This document shows positions 22,686 through 27,452 of a stretch of 27,452 nucleotides of DNA, piece after piece. Position 1 is the first letter of the stretch. The number at the start of each line of letters is the position of its first letter. The notes beneath the pieces were generated by a model. The model had not been told where the DNA came from. It did no database searches and worked only from the letters and a program-made list of their open reading frames with translations. A program made the translations under genes and the position numbers. Source of the stretch: UBA2450 sp045132035 (GTDB lineage Bacteria; Bacillota_I; Bacilli_A; RFN20; CAG-826); NCBI GenBank assembly GCA_045132035.1, contig JBGURM010000023.1:1-27452 (forward strand), given 5' to 3'.

Positions 22686-23685
22686 AAACGTTACAAAATC
22701 TTTCAACCTCACAGGTAATAAAGAAGATTTAAGAATTGCTCTTGATAATATCAATCTTCAGATTGAAAGTGGCGAATTCGTCACAATTATTGGAGGAAAT
22801 GGTTCTGGCAAATCCACCACTATGAATATCATTACTGGCGTTGTTAAACCAGACGAAGGACAAGTCCTTCTTAATAATGTTGATATCACTCAAATGAATG
22901 AGCATGAAAGAGCAGCCTATTTTGGTCACGTCTTCCAAGATCCAATGATGGGTACTGCCGGAGATATGTCAGTTTTAGAAAATCTAGAAATCGCTTATCG
23001 ACGTGGAAGAAAGCATTCGCCGTTTGCGTGGGGCTTTAAAAAATCTCATAAGGATTATTTCATTAGTGAGTTAAAACGCTTCGGATTGGGCTTAGAAGAC
23101 CGCTTAAATCAAAAAGTAGGTGTTATGTCAGGAGGACAAAGACAAGCTCTTACCCTCTTGATGGCGACAATTAGAAATAAGCCAACTCATAAAACAATGA
23201 AGAAAGATTACATCCGCTTCTCTGAAAAAGACCCTGAAGTCGCCAAAAAAGAATTCGAAGATGTTTATAATCCTGCACTAGCGGAATTTAAGAAAGAATT
23301 CATTAAGGTTTTAAAAGATAAAACTCTCAAAAGAAGAGAAAAGAGAGCAAAATTAATCGAACTCAATAGTGAGTTTGATAGAAAAGTTCGAGTCTTTGAC
23401 TTAACAAAGCAAATCCTTCTTCTTGATGAACACACCGCGGCCTTAGATCCTAAAACCGCTAAGAAAGTCCTTGAATTAACTGATAAGATTGTTAAGGAAA
23501 ACCAAATGACAACTTTAATGATCACTCATAATATGAAGGACGCGATTACTTATGGTGACCGTCTCATCATGTTCCACCTTGGTCATATCATCTATGATGT
23601 GAGAGGTGAAGAAAAAAAGAACCTCACTGTTGAGGATCTTCTTAGGAAGTTTGATGAGGCCGATCAAAAGGCTGTAAATGAATAA
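22672..23685 (+). CDS. ABC transporter ATPase (COG1101 type) with long insertion
   Basis: The start is ATG 22672, 10 nt after GAGGAGG; an upstream frame to 22624 lacks an SD. The 337-residue ATPase has Walker A GGNGSGKST (41-49), Q-loop HVFQDP (86-91), signature MSGGQRQ (152-158), Walker B ILLLDE (248-253) and H-loop ITHN (284-287). This set, including DEHTAALDPKTA, is typical of COG1101. Between the signature helix and Walker B, where relatives have about six residues, there are about 80 (169-247), highly charged and Lys/Glu-rich and probably helical. The frame is intact and every core motif is kept, so it should still power the transporter. A terminator follows immediately. Confidence 0.92.
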   Translation: MLELRNVTKSFNLTGNKEDLRIALDNINLQIESGEFVTIIGGNGSGKSTTMNIITGVVKPDEGQVLLNNVDITQMNEHERAAYFGHVFQDPMMGTAGDMSVLENLEIAYRRGRKHSPFAWGFKKSHKDYFISELKRFGLGLEDRLNQKVGVMSGGQRQALTLLMATIRNKPTHKTMKKDYIRFSEKDPEVAKKEFEDVYNPALAEFKKEFIKVLKDKTLKRREKRAKLIELNSEFDRKVRVFDLTKQILLLDEHTAALDPKTAKKVLELTDKIVKENQMTTLMITHNMKDAITYGDRLIMFHLGHIIYDVRGEEKKNLTVEDLLRKFDEADQKAVNE

Positions 23686-23705
23686 AGAGGCTTTGCCTCT
23701 TTTTC
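23684..23705 (+). terminator. Terminator of the ABC transporter operon
   Basis: AAAGAGGC (23684-23691) pairs with GCCTCTTT (23695-23702) around TTT, followed by a short T-run. It begins within the ATPase stop codon and ends next to the convergent acyltransferase stop, so it may work in both directions. Confidence 0.85.
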
Positions 23706-24737
23706 TTATCTAGATTCGACCACTATTTTTCTATTTCTTAGTTTGATATCACTATTAGTGACAATAATCTTCTTTTTCTTTTTAAGAGAATATTGAATAT
23801 CAATACGCTTATAAATGTAATAGAAAATGATTGAAAATACAGTGACAAATAATAAGACTACAACGTTCATTTCAAAAGGACTATTTAATACTTTTGTGAT
23901 GTCTGTTGCCCCCACCATAAAGATTTGATTAAAGAGGAAAAACGTGTAGGAAAGCTTGTCAATTCTAATTTCTGGCAAATTATTGAAGAACTTAAATAGC
24001 ATCAAAAATGTGAGCATTGAGAACACTCCAAATAATGCGTATAAAGCGTTAACTCCAATAAGAATAATTCTTGTATGTGTCATGCCAGAAAGAATAATTG
24101 AATAAACAATTGTTAGTACTGTCGCGGTAACACATATTGCAAAATGAATTAAATCAGTCCAACGATATTTTCCTGTAAAACTATTAAAAGTAAATTTACC
24201 AATGTAATATCCGAGAATATAAGCACTAACGATATATAAAGGTTCAATCCATCTAGAGACACTTGTTTCAACTAATGCTACGATAATGAAAATAAATATT
24301 CCTCCTATTTTACTCTTTTGGAGTAAAGGAGTAATTAAATAACAGAATAAGATATAGAAAATATAATAATAATTTCCAAATTGAATTAATAAGCGACCAT
24401 TATATGCTCGATAACCAACAAAATGATTAAAGAAGTTATAATCTTTAGATATAAACATCCAGATAAAATTCCAGATGGTAATACTTAAAATAATAAGTAA
24501 AGCCGGAATTAGTGATCTTCTGAATTTGTCCGAATAAAAACTCTTAACATCATAGATTACTTTTTGAGAAAGTAAGAATCCTGATAACGCTGTTAAACCT
24601 TGAACAAATTTACTTAAATAAATTGAACCCGGGATACTTTCTGGATAGCAAACAAAAAAGATATGAAACTGTAACACTAAGATTGCAGCGACAATGCGAT
24701 AAAGTGATAAGTTGTTATATCTTTTTTTAGTTAACAT
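23706..24737 (-). CDS. Acyltransferase-3 family membrane protein
   Basis: The 343-residue protein has about ten membrane helices and the N-terminal acyltransferase-3 hallmark SLYRIVAAILVLQFHIFF (11-28, with Arg14 and His25), as in OafA/WecH-type O-acyltransferases. These move acetyl or other acyl groups onto envelope sugars or lipids. The acceptor is unknown. The C-terminus carries a Lys-rich tail. It lies 16 nt behind the DegV-family gene. No SD is present, but a TAAAAT -10 box sits 6 nt before ATG 24737, so it may also be made from a leaderless transcript. Confidence 0.87.
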   Translation of the reverse strand: MLTKKRYNNLSLYRIVAAILVLQFHIFFVCYPESIPGSIYLSKFVQGLTALSGFLLSQKVIYDVKSFYSDKFRRSLIPALLIILSITIWNFIWMFISKDYNFFNHFVGYRAYNGRLLIQFGNYYYIFYILFCYLITPLLQKSKIGGIFIFIIVALVETSVSRWIEPLYIVSAYILGYYIGKFTFNSFTGKYRWTDLIHFAICVTATVLTIVYSIILSGMTHTRIILIGVNALYALFGVFSMLTFLMLFKFFNNLPEIRIDKLSYTFFLFNQIFMVGATDITKVLNSPFEMNVVVLLFVTVFSIIFYYIYKRIDIQYSLKKKKKIIVTNSDIKLRNRKIVVESR

Positions 24738-24743
24738 TTATTA

Positions 24744-24773
24744 ATTTTAACAATTAATATTGATCTTTCGCAA
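24744..24773 (-). promoter_or_regulatory. Candidate internal promoter of the acyltransferase gene
   Basis: On the minus strand TTGCGA (24768-24773), 18 nt and TAAAAT (24744-24749) end 6 nt before ATG 24737. The -35 lies in the last codons of the DegV gene. Confidence 0.4.
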
Positions 24774-25635
24774 CATAGAATACTGCTAGAGATCCTGGAC
24801 CAATATGAGCGCCACTAATTAAATCATAATCATAGATTTCAATATTATTAATTCCGGCGTTATTTAAAATGTCTTTTAATCTATTCGCGTTTTCAATAAC
24901 GTTGCAGTGAGTGATATAGACAATTTGGTCCTTATTCATATCGATATTTTCAATAACAATTTTTGATAATTGTTTAATGGAGTTATTCGTTCCAATCGCG
25001 GAACCTGCAAAAGCGATTTTACTTTCTTCGTTTCTTTTAAGAAGAATTTTGATATTTAAAAGGTGGACAAATCTCGCTAAAGCCTTGCCAACTCTACCAG
25101 TTTTAAGTAAGAACTTAATGTTATCAACAGTGAAATCACTTCTAACAAAATGTTTGAATGATTCTGCTTCTTCAATTATTTCCTCAAATGATTTGCCTTC
25201 TTTAGCGAGTTCATAAGCGTGAATAGCTTGTAATCCTTCGCCAAAGCCAGCAGTCATACAGTCAATTACTTCCACGACTTTTTCTTTCTTTTCTTCGTTT
25301 ATTACATCTCTAGCAACACACGCTGAGTTATATGTTCCAGAAATACCTTTTGCCATTGTAAAACAAATGACTTTGTTTCCTTTTTCAATTTCTTCTCTAA
25401 AAGCTTCTTCAAATTGTCCAGGACCTACTAAAGAAGTTTTAACTTCTTCGCCTTCCGCCATTAATTCATAATATTTTTTAGAGAATTCTTTTATATCAAT
25501 TTTATCTTCATAACATAAATAGTCATGTTCACCAATTGTGAGGTGTAAACTCATGATTTTTATGTCTAAATTTTTATCTTTTCTTATATAGTCAAACAAA
25601 TTACTAACCGCGTCAGCAATAATCTTTACCGCCAT
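24754..25635 (-). CDS. DegV-family fatty acid-binding protein (FakB-like)
   Basis: The 293-residue protein matches the DegV fold throughout. The N-terminal IIADAVSNL replaces the more usual ITDSTADL, TSLVGPGQFEEAF (67-79) is the TSQPSP-like loop, and SGTYNSA and IDCMTAGFGEGL are further landmarks. A C-terminal GAHIGPGSLAVFY is the typical GxHxGPGxxG region. FakB members of the family present fatty acids to the FakA kinase for phospholipid synthesis; the present ligand is not proven. AAGGAG lies 8 nt before ATG 25635. It is next to a PlsC-like gene and an acyltransferase, which supports a lipid role. Confidence 0.92.
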   Translation of the reverse strand: MAVKIIADAVSNLFDYIRKDKNLDIKIMSLHLTIGEHDYLCYEDKIDIKEFSKKYYELMAEGEEVKTSLVGPGQFEEAFREEIEKGNKVICFTMAKGISGTYNSACVARDVINEEKKEKVVEVIDCMTAGFGEGLQAIHAYELAKEGKSFEEIIEEAESFKHFVRSDFTVDNIKFLLKTGRVGKALARFVHLLNIKILLKRNEESKIAFAGSAIGTNNSIKQLSKIVIENIDMNKDQIVYITHCNVIENANRLKDILNNAGINNIEIYDYDLISGAHIGPGSLAVFYVAKDQY

Positions 25636-25649
25636 AAATATTTCTCCTT

Positions 25650-25671
25650 CCCTGCAAATAAATTTGCAAGG
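25650..25671 (-). promoter_or_regulatory. 5'-terminal stem-loop in the degV mRNA leader
   Basis: CCTTGCAAA (25663-25671) pairs with TTTGCAGGG (25650-25658, one G-U) around a 4-nt loop. The predicted transcript start is at about 25669, so the hairpin would begin within a few nt of the 5' end, with the AAGGAG SD just after it. It lacks a U-run and so is not a normal terminator. Confidence 0.5.
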
Positions 25672-25675
25672 TTAA

Positions 25676-25704
25676 ATGATATTCTTAATTGTATTTTTTG
25701 TCAA
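25676..25704 (-). promoter_or_regulatory. Promoter of the degV gene
   Basis: On the minus strand a perfect TTGACA (25699-25704), a 17-nt spacer and TATCAT (25676-25681) form the best sigma-A promoter seen in the window. Confidence 0.72.
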
Positions 25705-25713
25705 ACAGCAGAA

Positions 25714-27009
25714 CTAATCATTATCAATGCTATCAACACTGAATTTAAAGTTTTGCCACTTTCCACCCATAAGTCGATGAAGCTCTTCTGTTAATAAGAA
25801 CCACTTCATAACAATGTTGTGTTCTGGATAGAATTCATGGAACACTCCATCAAAGAATGTGTAAAATCTAGTCACATCAGTACACATTCCATAAGTTGGT
25901 AAATCAGCGAGTTTGACATTCAATGTCACTTCTTCACCTTTTCTAGTTCCAACATATGTTAATCCATTTCGATTTAAAGTTAATTCACCTTCACCGACAA
26001 TTTCAGATGTTTCTTTATTTTTGAGTAATTCATAATCAGGAAGCATTCCAAGTTTAACTTTTACTTTAATTTCGAAGTTAGGATCTTTTACTTCTTCTTT
26101 TGCGTTTTCTCTTTGCATTCTAAACCATTTGGTTTGAGTTTCAGGAATCACACAGTTTTTGTTAAATGGATGCATCTCATAAGTATCATCAAGAGTTGCT
26201 CCATTACCACATTCTGAACAGAAAATCTTATCTCCTTTACTTCTCATCACATAATCTTTTCCACATTTTGGACAGTGATATAAAAGTGTGTCTAATCCTT
26301 CAGCGGCTTTGCCTTTTGTTTTATAGTGATATTTTCTCTTTTTGTTCCATTCATAATCATCGTGATATAGAAGTTCATTAACGCGGTCCTCAATTTCTTG
26401 AGCACTCATCCTTTCTAAGTCATCGACAGTAAACATGATATCTAACACTGATTCAACAGTGCCTGGTCTATCAGTTGTGTTATATTTTGGACAAGATAAA
26501 TATCCACCCTTAATAACTGAATAATAAACAGGAACTCCCATCTTTTTTAAGAAATTACCTGTTCCACTGGCGACTGGTTGATTCGCTCCACTAATAGAGC
26601 TCATCCCTTCAGGATAGATTGAAATAACTCCACCTTGTTCAATAATTCTTTTCATTCTCATCATTGGTTTAACTTCAAAAACGAAGTTCTTTTTAGGAAT
26701 GCAACTCACTCCATTAACTGTGCCAGATAAATGAGAACGAAAGAATTCGTTATATCCAAGAACGTGATTCACTCTTTCTTTAAGATAAGCAGAATTAAAT
26801 AAATAGTCCGCTCTAGAAGCGTGATTAGAAATTAAAATATAAGGTCCTTTAACTTTTGAAAAATTATGTTTCCAATAAATTTTTGGATTATATTGCCACT
26901 TCAAAACAGTTCTAGCAACAATCTTAAGAACGCCATAAAAAAATCGATTTGGTCGATTAATTACTTTAATATTCAATTCTTCGTCTAATGTTATTTTTTT
27001 ACTGCTCAT
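25714..27009 (-). CDS. PlsC-like lysophospholipid acyltransferase with zinc-ribbon C-terminal region
   Basis: The 431-residue protein begins with an LPLAT domain (about 40-210). The catalytic NHASRAD (62-68) gives His63 and Asp68, and YPEGM (132-136) is the acceptor-phosphate motif, as in 1-acylglycerol-3-phosphate acyltransferases. A four-Cys zinc ribbon then follows, CPKCG at 246-250 and CSECG at 264-268, leading into a strand-rich C-terminal domain of about 150 residues with WFRMQRENA and a long beta-type tail. PlsC enzymes are usually about 200-250 residues, so the C-terminal half is an unusual addition that may bind nucleic acid, protein or a substrate. ATG 27009 has no SD and lies 7 nt from a -10 box. 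Confidence 0.86.
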   Translation of the reverse strand: MSSKKITLDEELNIKVINRPNRFFYGVLKIVARTVLKWQYNPKIYWKHNFSKVKGPYILISNHASRADYLFNSAYLKERVNHVLGYNEFFRSHLSGTVNGVSCIPKKNFVFEVKPMMRMKRIIEQGGVISIYPEGMSSISGANQPVASGTGNFLKKMGVPVYYSVIKGGYLSCPKYNTTDRPGTVESVLDIMFTVDDLERMSAQEIEDRVNELLYHDDYEWNKKRKYHYKTKGKAAEGLDTLLYHCPKCGKDYVMRSKGDKIFCSECGNGATLDDTYEMHPFNKNCVIPETQTKWFRMQRENAKEEVKDPNFEIKVKVKLGMLPDYELLKNKETSEIVGEGELTLNRNGLTYVGTRKGEEVTLNVKLADLPTYGMCTDVTRFYTFFDGVFHEFYPEHNIVMKWFLLTEELHRLMGGKWQNFKFSVDSIDND

Positions 27010-27016
27010 TATATTT

Positions 27017-27045
27017 ATAATATAAGGAAATGAGAATTAAGTAAA
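27017..27045 (-). promoter_or_regulatory. Promoter of the PlsC-like gene, apparently leaderless
   Basis: On the minus strand TTTACT (27040-27045), 17 nt, TATTAT (27017-27022) and 7 nt lead to ATG 27009. Confidence 0.5.
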
Positions 27046-27050
27046 ATATT

Positions 27051-27452
27051 TTAAATTCCAGTGTAGTGAGAAACAATCACCCACACCGCTAATAAAATAA
27101 GGATGATTCCACCAATAATACCGGATATCTCATATCTTCCCTTAAGAAGTTTTACAATTTGTTTTCCAAGTAATAAGCCAACTAAAGAAAGAATAAAAGT
27201 TAAAACTAAAATCATTGAAACATGTAGCCAAACAGTGGACTGATTAGATAGTCCAGCGTGAAGAGCCACCCCTGCCGCTAAAGCGTCAACAGCGGTAGCA
27301 AAGCCATAAAATAACACTTCCTTAATAGAAAAAGTTTTTTCTTTCTTTTCTTCTAGTGGTTTTTTAAGTTCAATAATTGATTCAATAAGCATCTTACCGC
27401 CAATAAATAACAGAAGAACAAATGCTAACCAAGTCACAACTTTTGAAGTAAT
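27051..27452 (-). CDS. mntP: MntP-type manganese efflux pump, N-terminus beyond window edge
   Basis: The frame is open to the right edge and shows the last 133 residues; full-length MntP has roughly 185, so about 50 N-terminal residues are missing. A start at GTG 27437 would cut off the first helices and is not credible. The visible part has WLAFVLLLFIGGKML, the charged loop with KKPLEEKKEK, the metal-site helix GFATAVDALAAGVAL (conserved Asp) and two further helices with GLLLGKQI and GIIGGIILI. MntP exports Mn(II) from the cytoplasm. No manganese riboswitch can be judged, because its 5' side is outside the window. Confidence 0.9.
   Translation of the reverse strand: MTSKVVTWLAFVLLLFIGGKMLIESIIELKKPLEEKKEKTFSIKEVLFYGFATAVDALAAGVALHAGLSNQSTVWLHVSMILVLTFILSLVGLLLGKQIVKLLKGRYEISGIIGGIILILLAVWVIVSHYTGI

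Noticed and set aside
27030..27046. TGAGAATTAA shared between the PlsC-like promoter and the 6079-6088 repeat as a common operator
   Set aside because: GAGAATT also occurs elsewhere in this AT-rich window, including inside genes; a single copy is not evidence.
1..27452. CRISPR arrays, insertion sequences, prophage or integrase genes
   Set aside because: No regularly spaced repeats, transposase or recombinase motifs, or attachment-site duplications around the tRNA genes were seen.

Overview
The window is AT-rich and gene-dense. It reads with the standard code: TGA is used as a stop (for example at the end of the PAP2 and ThiF-type genes) and Trp is TGG. Many genes have AAGGAG/GGAGG-type Shine-Dalgarno (SD) sites, secreted proteins carry Gram-positive lipoboxes, and tRNA genes encode CCA. 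Together with the gene content (DegV, MntP, a Cls with an N-terminal membrane segment, a COG2984/4120/1101-type ABC transporter, M6 and InlB-type surface proteins), this suggests a host-associated low-GC Bacillota, perhaps one of the uncultured gut lineages near Erysipelotrichales/Mollicutes. The taxonomy is inference; no marker gene settles it.

Layout. 1-1588 (minus): an envelope pair, a PAP2-family phosphatase followed by a GT2 glycosyltransferase cut by the left edge. 1671-6772: an unrecognised locus in which a membrane-anchored XRE regulator (+) diverges from two translationally coupled exported proteins (minus) of 295 and 1140 residues; the larger has four degenerate modules. 6821-10381 (minus): an operon of two surface lipoproteins, a lipase-class-3-like hydrolase with InlB-type repeats and an M6-like metalloprotease with an Ig-like domain. 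10540-11420 (minus): a small membrane protein and a TfoX N-domain protein. 11543-11728 (minus): tRNA-Asp and tRNA-Phe. 11836-13368: cardiolipin synthase. 13443-19805: a carbohydrate block with a GH36 alpha-galactosidase and GH13 alpha-1,6-glucosidase operon divergent from a GH2 enzyme, all apparently cytoplasmic. 19788-20492: TcdA-type tRNA t6A dehydratase. 20570-23685 (+): a Tyr/Phe-rich leader peptide, an attenuator and a three-gene aromatic amino acid-type ABC transporter. 23706-27009 (minus): a lipid/envelope group with an acyltransferase-3 membrane protein, a DegV-family fatty-acid-binding protein and a PlsC-like acyltransferase fused to a zinc ribbon. 27051-27452: a partial MntP-type manganese exporter.

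The most interesting element is the attenuator before the ABC transporter. A 19-codon leader with six Tyr and three Phe in ten consecutive codons is followed by mutually exclusive RNA pairings ending in an intrinsic terminator just upstream of the transporter's SD. This predicts tyrosine (perhaps Phe) as effector and probably as transported substrate. Second is the XRE-TM/exported-pair locus, which I cannot assign to a known system. Several genes (XRE, tcdA, plsC-like, acyltransferase-3) have no SD but have a promoter -10 box only 6-7 nt before the start codon, suggesting leaderless mRNAs are common in this organism.
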